A DNA stretch of 48,187 nt from an uncultured Alphaproteobacteria bacterium (lineage in GTDB: Bacteria > Pseudomonadota > Alphaproteobacteria > Micropepsales > Micropepsaceae). The position numbers were made by a program, and so were the translations under genes. The stretch covers positions 1 to 48,187 of the forward strand of contig CAIOYY010000106.1 of the NCBI GenBank assembly GCA_903862715.1, read 5' to 3'. Position 1 is the first letter of the stretch; each line of letters starts with the position of its first letter. Positions 7,131 through 15,873 of the stretch are shown here, one piece after another. Below the pieces are notes generated by a model, which was not told where the DNA came from, ran no database searches, and worked only from the letters and a program-made list of their open reading frames with translations.

Positions 7131-8247
7131 ATGCGCGTTACCGCCGACAAGAAAATTCCCTTTCGCCGGGTGATGGTGACCGGCGGCTGCGGCTTCATCG
7201 GCTCGGCAGTGGTCAGAAGGTTGATCGCGGAAGGCGTCGCAGTCCTGAATGTGGACAGATTGACCTATTCAGGATCGCCCACGACCGTCGAAGCGGTTGC
7301 CGCTTCGCCGCTTTACGAATTCGCGCGAATGGATATTTGCGATGGCGCAGGGGTGGCCGCGCTGCTGACGCGCTTCCGACCCGAGGCGCTTCTGCATCTG
7401 GCGGCGGAAACTCATGTCGACCGTTCCATTGATGGACCGGCGGCGTTTGTGGAGACCAATCTTGTCGGTACCTTCACGCTGTTGCAGGCCGCCCTGGTCT
7501 ATCAGGGCGGCCTTTCCCCCGACGACGCCGCGCGGTTTCGTTTCCTGCATATCTCGACCGACGAGGTGTATGGATCGCTGGACTTCGACGATGCCCCTTT
7601 CACAGAGGCCTCCCAGTACCAGCCCAATTCTCCCTATTCGGCAAGCAAAGCGGGCGCGGATCATCTGGTGCGCGCCTGGGGCCGCACCTATGGGCTTCCT
7701 GTCCTGATCAGCAATTGCTCGAACAATTACGGACCTTTTCAATTTCCCGAAAAAATGATTCCAACCATGATCCTGGCCGGGCTCGCGGGACGCGCAATGC
7801 CGGTTTACGGGGCGGGCGAGAACCGCCGCGACTGGCTCTATGTCGAAGATCATGTTTCGGCGCTCCTCGCCATTCTGGCGAAAGGGCGGATCATGGAAAC
7901 CTATCTCGTCGGCGGCGGCGCGGAGCTCCGCAATATCGATCTCGTGCACCGGCTTTGCGACCTTCTCGATGCCTTAAGGCCAAATAGCCCGCATAGACCC
8001 CATCATAGCTGCATCCGTTTTTGTTGCCGACAGGCCGGGTCACGATCTGCGCTACGCGATAGAGAGCGACAAATTACGTCGCGAAACCGGTTGGGAACCG
8101 ACAGAAAGCTTCGACAGCGGATTGAAGCGGACGGTGCAATGGTATCTCGACAACGAGGAGTGGTGCCGCAAATTGGCGGAGAGCAGCGGTGCGGATGTGC
8201 GCCTTGGCCTTCGTGGCGCGCGCCCCGCCAACGCGGCGCTGGAATGA
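7131..8247 (+). pseudogene. rmlB: dTDP-glucose 4,6-dehydratase, frameshifted
   Basis: RmlB converts dTDP-glucose to dTDP-4-keto-6-deoxyglucose, the second step to dTDP-L-rhamnose. The N-terminal part is intact: TGGCGFIGS nucleotide loop, STDEVYG, YSASK catalytic Tyr/Lys and NNYGPFQFPEK. In the T5 run at 8018-8022 the frame breaks. Reading on in frame gives unrelated sequence, but dropping one T restores [11 protein letters not shown], then RYAIE, GWEP and WYLDNEEW to a stop at 8245-8247. The repaired length is about 371 residues. The start at 7131 (MRVTADKK) is preferred; an in-frame ATG at 7086 is the alternative. If the indel is real, the substrate-binding C-terminal domain is lost. Confidence 0.88.
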
Positions 8248-8260
8248 GCGGCGCACGCAC

Positions 8261-8826
8261 ATGACGCTCGACATTCAGACCTTAACGATTCCGGGACCGT
8301 TACTGATATCGGTAGGACGCTTCGGCGACGCGCGGGGATATTTTTCCGAGACATATAATGCGCGGGCATTTGCCGAAGCCGGGATCGGTCTTTCCTTCGT
8401 GCAGGACAATCATTCCTATTCGGCGATGCGCGGCACCGTACGCGGACTGCATTTTCAGCGCCCGCCGAAAGCGCAAGGCAAACTGGTGCGCGTCTTGCGC
8501 GGGCGCATTCTTGATGTGTTTGTCGACATCCGAAAGGGGTCGGCGCAATATGGCGCGCATGGCACTGCCGAACTCGCCGCCAAAAACGGTGAGCAGCTTT
8601 TGTGCCGCAAGGGTTCGCGCATGGTTTCTGCACGCTCGAGCCGGATACCGAAGTCCTGTATAAAACCAGCGATTACTACGCGCCCGAAACCGAAGGCGGC
8701 ATTCTATGGAACGATCCCGCGCTCAGCATTCCATGGCCGGATTTCGCAGGGAGTGTCGTTTCCCCCAAGGATACGGAGCTACCGGTGCTCGCAAAGCTCG
8801 ACAGCCCCTTCGGCTTTACTCCGTGA
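8261..8826 (+). pseudogene. rmlC: dTDP-4-dehydrorhamnose 3,5-epimerase, frameshifted
   Basis: RmlC is a cupin-fold epimerase acting after RmlB. The ATG at 8261 follows the repaired rmlB stop by 13 bp. The first half is typical: RFGDARGYFSETYN, QDNHSYS, RGLHFQ and DIRKGS. At the T4 run 8598-8601 the frame is lost. Adding one T gives E-Q-L-F-V-P-Q-G-F-A-H-G-F, then VLYKTSDYY, GGILWNDPA and SPKDTELP, with a stop at 8824-8826. The repaired length of 188 residues matches the family. The catalytic His/Asp pair lies before the break, but the C-terminal half of the barrel would be missing if the indel is genuine. Confidence 0.88.
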
Positions 8827-8828
8827 CG

Positions 8829-9731
8829 ATGCGCATTCTGCAATTTGGCACCACCGGACAATTGGCTCGCGCCTTGCTGCGTGAAACCGTGGCACGACCC
8901 GACATCTCGCTCATCGCCCTGTCGCGCAGCGACGCCGATTTCAACCAATTGGGTCATGTCGCCGAGGCGGTGCACAGCGCGAAAGACGCGGACGTGGTCG
9001 TGAATGCGGTGGCCTATACCGCCGTGGAGCGGGCCGAAACCGATGAAGACGTCGCGCAGCGCGTGAACGCAGAATCGGTCGGCACTTTGGCACGCGCCTG
9101 CGCGATGCGGAACATTCCCCTTATTCACGTCTCGACCGACTATGTGTTCGACGGACGGAAGACTGGCGCCTATGTCGAGACCGACCCGCCTTACCCCTTG
9201 AGCGCCTATGGCCGCAGCAAACTTGCGGGCGAGGAGGCCATCCGTCAGGCAGGCGGATACCATGCGATTTTGCGCACATCCTGGGTATACAGCGCAGGCG
9301 GCACGAATTTCCTGACGACGATGCTGCGACTTGGGAAGGAACGCGACGAACTGCGCATTGTCGATGACCAGCACGGCGCGCCCACCGCTGCGGATGATCT
9401 CGCACGCGTGATCATTACCATGGCGGAGCGCCTGGCCTACGAACCCGACACGCGCCATTGCGGAACATTTCATTACTGCAATGACGGCGAGACCACCTGG
9501 CGGCGCTTCGCCGAAGCGATCTTCGAAGAAGCAGGGCCGGACATGAACATAAGAGCACGGATTATTCCCATCCCGGCGGTGGATTATCCCCTGTCCGCGC
9601 AAAGGCCGATGAATTCGCGCCTCGACTGCAGGAAGATCGAAACCGTATATGGTCTGGAACGGCCGCATTGGCGGACATCACTGGCGCGCATCATGACGGA
9701 AATGAAAGCGCTGCGCGGGAGAGACGCATGA
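8829..9731 (+). CDS. rmlD: dTDP-4-dehydrorhamnose reductase
   Basis: A 300-residue short-chain dehydrogenase of the RmlD family, performing the final NAD(P)H reduction to dTDP-L-rhamnose. Motifs are the N-terminal GTTGQL nucleotide loop, [17 protein letters not shown], the YGRSK catalytic Tyr/Lys, RTSWVY and the C-terminal RPMNSRLD. The ATG at 8829 starts 2 bp after the rmlC stop; a GTG at 8823 overlapping that stop is an alternative. The 3' end overlaps the rmlA start by ATGA (9728-9731), indicating translational coupling. This gene has no frameshift. Confidence 0.92.
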   Translation: MRILQFGTTGQLARALLRETVARPDISLIALSRSDADFNQLGHVAEAVHSAKDADVVVNAVAYTAVERAETDEDVAQRVNAESVGTLARACAMRNIPLIHVSTDYVFDGRKTGAYVETDPPYPLSAYGRSKLAGEEAIRQAGGYHAILRTSWVYSAGGTNFLTTMLRLGKERDELRIVDDQHGAPTAADDLARVIITMAERLAYEPDTRHCGTFHYCNDGETTWRRFAEAIFEEAGPDMNIRARIIPIPAVDYPLSAQRPMNSRLDCRKIETVYGLERPHWRTSLARIMTEMKALRGRDA

Positions 9732-10600
9732 GGGGCATTGTTTTGGCAGGCGGTTCGGGAACGCGGCTGCATCCACTAACGCTCGCGGCCTGCAAACAAT
9801 TGCTTCCGGTCTATGACAAGCCGATGATTTACTATCCCCTGTCCACGCTGATGCTGGCCGGCATACGCGATATATTGATCATCACCACACCGGAAGACGA
9901 AGCCGCGTTTCGCCGCCTTCTCGGCAGCGGAGAGAAATGGGGCATTGCCCTTTCCTATGCGGTGCAGCCAAAGCCGGAAGGATTGGCGCAGGCCTACATT
10001 ATCGGCGAAGATTTCGTAGGGGGCGCGCCCAGCGCGCTGGTGCTCGGCGACAATATTTTCTTCGGTCATGGATTGCCGGAATTGCTGGCGCGCGCGGGGG
10101 AGCGCCTGACGGGCGCTACCGTATTCGGTTATCGCGTGCGCGATCCCGAACGTTATGGCGTGATCGCCTTTGACGATCAGGGCCGCGTGACCTCCATTGA
10201 GGAAAAGCCGTTGAAGCCGAAATCGCATTATGCGGTGACAGGACTTTATTTTTACGACGGCGATGCGCCGATGCTCGCCCGACAGATAAAACCCTCGGCG
10301 CGCGGCGAGCTCGAGATCACCGATCTGAACAATCTCTATCTCGAACGGGGCGCGCTATCGGTCGAATTGATGGGACGCGGCCTTGCGTGGCTCGATACGG
10401 GCACCCATGACTCCTTCATGGAGGCGGGCGAATTCGTCCGCATTCTGGAGCGGCGGCAGGGACTAAAGGTCGGCTGTCCGGAGGAGATCGCCTATCGCAT
10501 GGGATTCATCGACCGCGCTCAGTTGGCCGCGTTGGCGCGTGGGCTGGAGAAAAGCGGTTACGGAAAATATCTAGCCGAAATCGCGGCCGACGGCCTGTGA
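9728..10600 (+). CDS. rmlA: Glucose-1-phosphate thymidylyltransferase
   Basis: A 290-residue nucleotidyltransferase that makes dTDP-glucose from glucose-1-phosphate and dTTP, the first committed step to dTDP-rhamnose. It has the signature GGSGTRL at residues 8-14, the [19 protein letters not shown] segment, the LGDNIFFG metal-site region, EEKP, and the C-terminal WLDTGTHDS. The length fits the short RmlA class. It is the last gene of the rmlBCDA block and appears intact, so the first and last enzymes survive while the two middle ones carry frameshifts. Confidence 0.93.
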   Translation: MRGIVLAGGSGTRLHPLTLAACKQLLPVYDKPMIYYPLSTLMLAGIRDILIITTPEDEAAFRRLLGSGEKWGIALSYAVQPKPEGLAQAYIIGEDFVGGAPSALVLGDNIFFGHGLPELLARAGERLTGATVFGYRVRDPERYGVIAFDDQGRVTSIEEKPLKPKSHYAVTGLYFYDGDAPMLARQIKPSARGELEITDLNNLYLERGALSVELMGRGLAWLDTGTHDSFMEAGEFVRILERRQGLKVGCPEEIAYRMGFIDRAQLAALARGLEKSGYGKYLAEIAADGL

Positions 10601-10622
10601 ATTTCGCTTTGCGTGCGAGTTG

Positions 10623-11396
10623 CTAGATCCATAAGCCCGGAGCGATGACGCGCAGAATGGCGCGGATCGTTTGCCGAGCGCGCGTCCGCATATCCGTGTA
10701 GGACGTGTTGTTGGTGGCGCTGACGCCGATGCAATCGACATTCACCGGCCAGCGCAGCATGGCGCCGTTTTTACCCTCCAACGGCGCAAGCTCCTGATAG
10801 ATCAGATCCTCGATGTGTGAGACCACCCAGGGTTTGAGCTTGGCATTCGCGCCAACAAGATGGGCGCGATAGAATTCCGTATTGAACAGCATCAATTGCG
10901 TCGTGGTGCTGCCTCTCCCGCCGAAAGGTTTACGGCGGCTGTCGATAGCGAAAAGAAAATCGTCTTTGAGACGGTCGAGTAGCCGCGACAGGCCGGAGAA
11001 ACGCAAGCGGCCCGTCGCCTTGATGAAGGCACCGGCCTCGGCAAGGACTGTGCTTTGCGCCACGGCCTGGTCGATGATCTGAAGTTCGCAATAGCCGTAA
11101 TGCACGTCTTTCGGCCAGTGGCAGAGCGGGAGGCTCAGGAATTCGACCTTGCGCACAGAGCCTGAGGCGCGCGCCCGCGCTTCCAGTTCGGAAAGGTCGT
11201 AAAGCGAATTGTCGGCGAAAACGATCGCGTCGATGCGTGGATCAGGATGCGCCAGCCAGAAATCCAGCGCCTCGGCATAATCCTTCAGGCGAAGGGCTGG
11301 GTCGGCGCGTTGCACGCGGTTTCCGGGCTTGTCGCCGATGCCCGATTCCGGCGCGATGCAGGCCGTCATCAAGACCGTGAATTTCCCGCTGGCCAT
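10623..11396 (-). CDS. Hypothetical protein, possibly glycosyltransferase-like
   Basis: A 257-residue soluble protein, convergent with rmlA (22-bp gap). It begins with a predicted strand (FTVLMTACIAP). It then has ALRLKDYAEALDFWL, IDAIVFADNSLYDLS, a GYCELQIIDQAV helix and KATGRLRF. Proteins with this arrangement (an IVFxDNSxYD strand, an E-x-IIxxAL helix, then KxTGR) occur, as I recall, in capsule and O-antigen loci, where they are often annotated as hypothetical or glycosyltransferase-like. The location beside rhamnose genes fits such a role. This is an inference from pattern and context only. Confidence 0.55.
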   Translation of the reverse strand: MASGKFTVLMTACIAPESGIGDKPGNRVQRADPALRLKDYAEALDFWLAHPDPRIDAIVFADNSLYDLSELEARARASGSVRKVEFLSLPLCHWPKDVHYGYCELQIIDQAVAQSTVLAEAGAFIKATGRLRFSGLSRLLDRLKDDFLFAIDSRRKPFGGRGSTTTQLMLFNTEFYRAHLVGANAKLKPWVVSHIEDLIYQELAPLEGKNGAMLRWPVNVDCIGVSATNNTSYTDMRTRARQTIRAILRVIAPGLWI

Positions 11397-11491
11397 CCCT
11401 AGACGCTTTCAACCGCACGAACCTTTAGTCCTGGGACGCGATCGCTGCCGGCAAGCGTGTATCGCCCATTCGCCTGTAACGACCACGCCGA

Positions 11492-11872
11492 TCAGTCTTC
11501 GGGGACTTCACCGAGGATAGTGCCATCCTGCATCACGAGATAGCCGAGCTGACCGCCGGAAGAGCCGTCTTTCAGCGGCCAGACATGCGCTTCGACCACA
11601 TCACCCAGTTTCACGCTTTCGGCTGTCCAGCCGATGCGGACATATTGACCGACGGATTCGCCTTCCAACGCCCATTCCTGGGCCTGGCCATCGGCGGCGG
11701 TGACGCGCATGTAGATCCAGGTATGCGGATTGGTCCATTGATATTCCGTCACCTCGCCGGTGACGACGATCATTTCCGTGCGGTCATATTGAGCGGCGGA
11801 GTGATGCGCAAAGGCGGGTGCGCCGAGCGCAACGGCGGCAAGAAGCGACAGTGTTAGGATCCCGGTTTTCAT
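11492..11872 (-). CDS. DUF6152-family secreted protein
   Basis: A 126-residue periplasmic protein. Signal peptide residues 1-22 (KTGILTLSLLAAVALGAPAFA) precede a mature start HHSAAQYD. The family pattern HHSxxxYD, then VTGEVTEYQWTNPHTWIYM, then WALEGES, and a C-terminal LGDVVEAHVWP match DUF6152. The start is the ATG at 11872 with AAGGA upstream; the longer frame adds 25 basic residues with no support. It lies 37 bp after the companion secreted protein on the same strand, so the two are probably cotranscribed. The family has no known function to me; the paired His residues at the mature N-terminus could bind metal. Confidence 0.75.
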   Translation of the reverse strand: MKTGILTLSLLAAVALGAPAFAHHSAAQYDRTEMIVVTGEVTEYQWTNPHTWIYMRVTAADGQAQEWALEGESVGQYVRIGWTAESVKLGDVVEAHVWPLKDGSSGGQLGYLVMQDGTILGEVPED

Positions 11873-11909
11873 TTCTTGTTCCTTATCATTTCGTTTCTTG
11901 AGGCGGCGT

Positions 11910-12548
11910 CTATTGCGCCGCGCCCTGTATTTCGCCCTGAGGTTCACCCTGCAGTTCCACCGGCGGCTTTCCGCTCGTCAAATTACCGCTCTGGTCGTAA
12001 CGGATCGAGGTCCCCTCATTGTCGAGGACCGCAAGCGACGTGCGGAAATTGTTGCGCGGCGCGCCGCCCGGCGGAACCGACGCTTCGAGAATGTAGAGGC
12101 GGCGGTCATAGGCATAGACGCCCGCATAAATGCGGCGTCCATCCGGCTCGGTGATCTGAAGGAGCTGACCGGGAATGAGGTTCAACCGGTCGTACCCGTC
12201 ATAGGTGACTTCGCCGCGCTTGCGCAGTTCCGCGGACGCAAAGGCGATCGCGCCCTGCACGGCATTGGCCCCGGTGAAGACAAAAGGCCAGGTGGTGAAT
12301 TCATAGGTGGTCGTGAAATCGACCACGGTGAGCGCGTACCGGTTTTCGCCCATGTCGCGGCTGTAGACGCGCGCCGGAACCGGATCACCTTCGAGCGGCT
12401 GATACATGATCTGCTCGACCGTCGGCTCGCCCGGGAAATTGACCAGGAAGCGGTCTTCCCGATTTACATATTCGATCCAGCCCTGTGCCGAGGCAGGGAG
12501 CGGAAGAAGGGCGGCAACTGCCAAGCACACAATACCGAACACACGCAT
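11910..12548 (-). CDS. Secreted hypothetical protein
   Basis: A 212-residue protein with a signal peptide (MRVFGIVCLAVAALLPLPASA) and GGGAGAGAG-type ribosome binding upstream of the ATG at 12548. The mature chain starts with WIEYVNREDRFLVNFPGEPTVEQ, a pattern I associate with small exported alphaproteobacterial proteins of unknown role. It ends in a Gln/Gly/Glu-rich tail. It is probably the first gene of a two-gene unit with the DUF6152 protein. No enzyme motif is seen. Confidence 0.7.
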   Translation of the reverse strand: MRVFGIVCLAVAALLPLPASAQGWIEYVNREDRFLVNFPGEPTVEQIMYQPLEGDPVPARVYSRDMGENRYALTVVDFTTTYEFTTWPFVFTGANAVQGAIAFASAELRKRGEVTYDGYDRLNLIPGQLLQITEPDGRRIYAGVYAYDRRLYILEASVPPGGAPRNNFRTSLAVLDNEGTSIRYDQSGNLTSGKPPVELQGEPQGEIQGAAQ

Positions 12549-12692
12549 CGTCTCTCTCCCGATTCACGCCTTACGGCGGGCGAACTTGATAACGCCTTGC
12601 CGCGCATTCGTTAAGGGCGCTACCGCCGCAATTTTAAGATCTTGAATTACAGTGCCTTTCGGGCGGAATGAGGGCGGCAATCCCCCGCGCCG

Positions 12693-14489
12693 TCACGCTT
12701 TGGTGAAAGACCCCGGCAGAAGGGAAGGCTTGCCATTGACGCGCGCGTGAATGGTTTCTGCGGCGCTGCGTTCCCTGCCTGGATTGACGTGAATATCGAT
12801 CACGCAGACACCGCCTGACCTCAGGACAGCCAACCCCTTATCGATGGCAGCGCGCAGTTCACCAATCTCTTTCACGGGCCCGATGCCGATCGCGCCCTGC
12901 GCCTCGGCGAGTTTCGCAATATCGACATCCGGGCTGGAAATGCGCTGCCCGATCCAGCGGTTCTCGACGGGACGGTTGCGTCTCCGCGCGACGGTTTCCT
13001 GATGAAGCTCGTCGTTGAAGTAGGACCGATTATTATTGACGAGCACCAGTAGCGGAATGCCGCTGTGCACGGCGCTCCACAGCGCCATAGCGCCCATGCA
13101 GAAATCGCCATCACCGAGAATGGACACGACATCGCGGCCCTTATCGTGCAGCGCGAGCGCCGCGCCGACCGACAGCCCGGGTCCTGAGCCGATGCCGCCG
13201 CCGCCATCCTTGCCGAGATAGGCCAATGGATCATGGAAGGGCCATAACTCGGAGGGGAAGCCACGGCACAATGCGGCGAAGCTGATGCGATAGGGATCCT
13301 CGACCGCCGCGCGCAAAGTGGTGGCGATGCTCTCGACGCTGATGCGGCCATCGCCGCCGCGCGCCTTGGGAGCAAGGCGAGCATGCCATGGAGCCCGCCT
13401 TCCTGCACCCAGTTCGCCGAGGAGTTCTGTGACCACGGCGTCGGCGGAGGCAGCCATGCGAATGTCGGCCTCCCCCAGCATATGGTAATTCATATGCGCG
13501 CCATTATGCAGCGTGTGATCGAGCGAGGCATAAATGACCTTGGGGCGCGCCTCGCTTTTGGCCGCCGCGCTTATCACGCCGCCGAAATCGATCCAGTCCA
13601 GTGCGAGAATGACATCGGCCTCTGCGATCACCTCGCGCGTCGCCGGTGTGAGGCGCGGCATGGTCGGTGCGATATGGGCCGGGTGGTCGGTCGGGAACGC
13701 GGCGCGGCATTTGAAATCGGTGAACACGACGGCACCTAAGCGCTCAGCAAGTTCGACGCGCGCGGCCCACGCTTCTCCCGACCAGCCGGTACGGCCAAGG
13801 AAAATGACGGGGCGCTTGGCGCCGTCGAGCAGGCGCGCGGCTTCCGTAACGCTTTCACGTGAGGGGCGCGAGGGTTGCGGCGCCTGAATGCGGGCGAGAT
13901 CCGGCCATGCCGGTTCTTCTTCCAGCGAGGATTCCTGAAGCCCGGCATCGAGGCAGATATAGACGGGCGCGGTGGGCTCGGTCCGCGTCAACAGATGAGC
14001 ACGCGCCATGGCTTCGACCAACGCATCGGGCGAGGCCGGCTGATTGTCCCACTTCACAAAATTGCGGATAAGTTCGGCCTGATCGCTGGAGGTATGCAGC
14101 CAGTCGATCCAGGGACGACGCTGCGCCGCGTCGACCGGCCCGGTGGCGCCGAGAACGAACATCGGCATGCGATCGCACCAGGCGTTGTAAAGCGCCATCA
14201 TGCCGTGCATCAGCCCGACATTGGAATGTAGGACGCAGGCCATCGGCTCTCCGGTGGCCTTCGCATAGCCATGCGCGATGCCGACCGCATGGTCTTCATG
14301 CAGCGCCAGCACCATCGACGGATTTTCATTACCGAGATGATTGACGAGGGAATCATGCAGCCCGCGATAGGAGGCGCCCGGATTGAGGCTGACGAACGGA
14401 ATACCGAACCGGCGCAGCATGTTCGCGGCTATATCGCTGCCCCACCCCACTTTGTCGTCGGGTGCGCCCTCGATCTTGTCCGAACGCAT
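12693..14489 (-). CDS. Thiamine-diphosphate-dependent enzyme, acetolactate-synthase-like (paralogue 1)
   Basis: A 598-residue ThDP enzyme with the three-domain plan of the acetolactate synthase/benzoylformate decarboxylase superfamily. The Pyr domain carries the catalytic Glu at residue 65 (ALHEDHAV). The central domain spans roughly 205-365. The PP domain has the Mg/ThDP motif from GDGDF at 459-463 to NNN at 485-487. It would cleave or ligate alpha-keto acids, but the substrate is unknown. It starts at ATG 14489 behind CAGGAGG. It shares NPGAS(Y/F)RGLHDS, MPMFVLGATGP and the W-D-W-x-H-T segment with the other ThDP gene at 15870-17654. It is the last gene of the leftward operon. Confidence 0.85.
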   Translation of the reverse strand: MRSDKIEGAPDDKVGWGSDIAANMLRRFGIPFVSLNPGASYRGLHDSLVNHLGNENPSMVLALHEDHAVGIAHGYAKATGEPMACVLHSNVGLMHGMMALYNAWCDRMPMFVLGATGPVDAAQRRPWIDWLHTSSDQAELIRNFVKWDNQPASPDALVEAMARAHLLTRTEPTAPVYICLDAGLQESSLEEEPAWPDLARIQAPQPSRPSRESVTEAARLLDGAKRPVIFLGRTGWSGEAWAARVELAERLGAVVFTDFKCRAAFPTDHPAHIAPTMPRLTPATREVIAEADVILALDWIDFGGVISAAAKSEARPKVIYASLDHTLHNGAHMNYHMLGEADIRMAASADAVVTELLGELGAGRRAPWHARLAPKARGGDGRISVESIATTLRAAVEDPYRISFAALCRGFPSELWPFHDPLAYLGKDGGGGIGSGPGLSVGAALALHDKGRDVVSILGDGDFCMGAMALWSAVHSGIPLLVLVNNNRSYFNDELHQETVARRRNRPVENRWIGQRISSPDVDIAKLAEAQGAIGIGPVKEIGELRAAIDKGLAVLRSGGVCVIDIHVNPGRERSAAETIHARVNGKPSLLPGSFTKA

Positions 14490-14511
14490 GATGCCTCCTG
14501 AAGGCCGAAGC

Positions 14512-15033
14512 CTACACCGTCTCGATCAAGGTGTCGGTTTCGGGATTGAAATGATAGCGCGGAATATCGCTGAACTTGGTGCCGGTGACGCGAATGACCC
14601 AGGCTTTTTCAGGATGCTCGGTTGAATGCACGACATGCGGGCCATAGGCGCGCGCCTCTCCCGCCTCCAGACGGTAGGCTATATTGGGCCGCAATACCGA
14701 ATGCGTTTCCGCCTCCGGATTGGTCCGCGCCCACTCGATCATTTTGGTATAGCCGCGCGCATTGCCATACACCGCCCAGGACGCGCCATGACTATGCGGC
14801 TTGCCGCGCTGGCCGGGCAGATGCACATGCGCGAGCACATAGGCGCCGGTCTCCGCATCAAAGTGCAGCGTGCGTTTGCCCTTTGGGGTATCGTCCGTGA
14901 AGGTTTCCGCGACAAAGGCGGGATTGCCGAGCAGCTTTTCGAGCTTTTCGGCAATATGGCTCAAGCCAGCGACGCCTTCCGCTTTGACGATCCGGTTCAG
15001 ATCCGTACAAAAATCATCGAGGGCATAGGCCAT
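14512..15033 (-). CDS. Cupin-fold protein, candidate metal-dependent dioxygenase
   Basis: A 173-residue soluble protein. An N-terminal helical part (residues 1-45) is followed by a cupin core. The first cupin motif is the HVHLPGQ and KPHSHGASWAVYG region, and the second is YGPHVVHSTEH, giving His residues suited to a 3-His Fe(II) site. The overall plan is like cysteine-dioxygenase-type small-molecule dioxygenases, but it is too divergent to assign. It lies 12 bp after the dehydrogenase and 22 bp before the ThDP enzyme, so it belongs to the same operon and probably acts on a pathway intermediate. A non-catalytic sensor or isomerase role is also possible. Confidence 0.65.
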   Translation of the reverse strand: MAYALDDFCTDLNRIVKAEGVAGLSHIAEKLEKLLGNPAFVAETFTDDTPKGKRTLHFDAETGAYVLAHVHLPGQRGKPHSHGASWAVYGNARGYTKMIEWARTNPEAETHSVLRPNIAYRLEAGEARAYGPHVVHSTEHPEKAWVIRVTGTKFSDIPRYHFNPETDTLIETV

Positions 15034-15045
15034 GGATGTCTCCGC

Positions 15046-15873
15046 CTATTTGCGCGGTTTCGGCGAAGGATAGCCGCGCTCGATCTTCAGCGCCTTGATC
15101 ACTTCCTTGACGACACCCGACATCGGCATGGAGAGGCGGAAACGATCGGCTTCATGCATGACGATGGTCATGTCCTTCTCGGCCCAAGGCATGCTGCGTT
15201 CGGCATGCCAGCTTTCCAGCGCCCAATTGCGGCCACTGCTCTTCAATAAGGCCTGACGCAGGACTTCCGGGTCGACACCCATCGCTTCCCCGAGCTTAAG
15301 GCCTTCCCAATTGGCGGACAGACAGGACCACAGAAGAAGATTGTTGATCATCTTCCCCACCTGTCCCGCGCCGAGACCGCCGAGAATGCAGATGTCGGAG
15401 CAGAAGGCCGAAAACGCGTTGTTGCATTCGTCGAACAATGCCGGATCGCCGCCGCCAAGGAGCAGCAGCGTGCCTTCGATCGCCGCGCGCTCGGAACGGC
15501 AAAGCGGCATATCCAGAACGCGGATGCCTCTGTTGAACTTCTGCGCCGCCTCGTCGATTTCCAGCATCGTCTCCTGATAGACGGTGGAGCCGACCGCGAT
15601 AATGGCGTATTCGCGGATACCCGCGAATACGCCATTCTCCGCATGAAGGACCGTGTTCACTTCGGAATCGAAACCGACAATGATGATGATGAGATCGCTA
15701 TTCTCGGCGACCTCCCGCGGGCTTTTGCAGACCTTCGCACCGAGCTCGGCCGTCTTCTGAACGCGCGCGGCATCGAGATCATAGGCCGCAACCTTGAGGC
15801 CCTTTTTGAGCATGTGCCCAGTCATGGGCAAACCCATCTTGCCCAGACCGATGATGCCGACCTGTTCGATCAT
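15046..15873 (-). CDS. NAD(P)-dependent beta-hydroxyacid dehydrogenase family protein
   Basis: A 275-residue member of the 3-hydroxyisobutyrate/tartronate-semialdehyde reductase family. The Rossmann loop GIIGLGKMGLPM is at residues 6-17, and the catalytic Lys174 lies in GAGQVGKMINN, with Asn178. The substrate-binding signature, normally DAPVSGG followed by GTL, reads DMPLCRSERAAIEGTL at residues 121-136, so the usual Ser-Gly-Gly is replaced by charged residues. This suggests a shifted substrate range. The start overlaps the upstream ThDP gene stop by ATGA (15870-15873). It is probably an oxidoreductase for a short hydroxy acid formed or used by the ThDP enzymes. Confidence 0.82.
   Translation of the reverse strand: MIEQVGIIGLGKMGLPMTGHMLKKGLKVAAYDLDAARVQKTAELGAKVCKSPREVAENSDLIIIIVGFDSEVNTVLHAENGVFAGIREYAIIAVGSTVYQETMLEIDEAAQKFNRGIRVLDMPLCRSERAAIEGTLLLLGGGDPALFDECNNAFSAFCSDICILGGLGAGQVGKMINNLLLWSCLSANWEGLKLGEAMGVDPEVLRQALLKSSGRNWALESWHAERSMPWAEKDMTIVMHEADRFRLSMPMSGVVKEVIKALKIERGYPSPKPRK

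Noticed and set aside
7086-8264. Single 392-residue reading frame through the rmlB indel
   Set aside because: After 8022 it has no similarity to any dehydratase, while the shifted frame restores every C-terminal motif. High GC keeps the wrong frame open.
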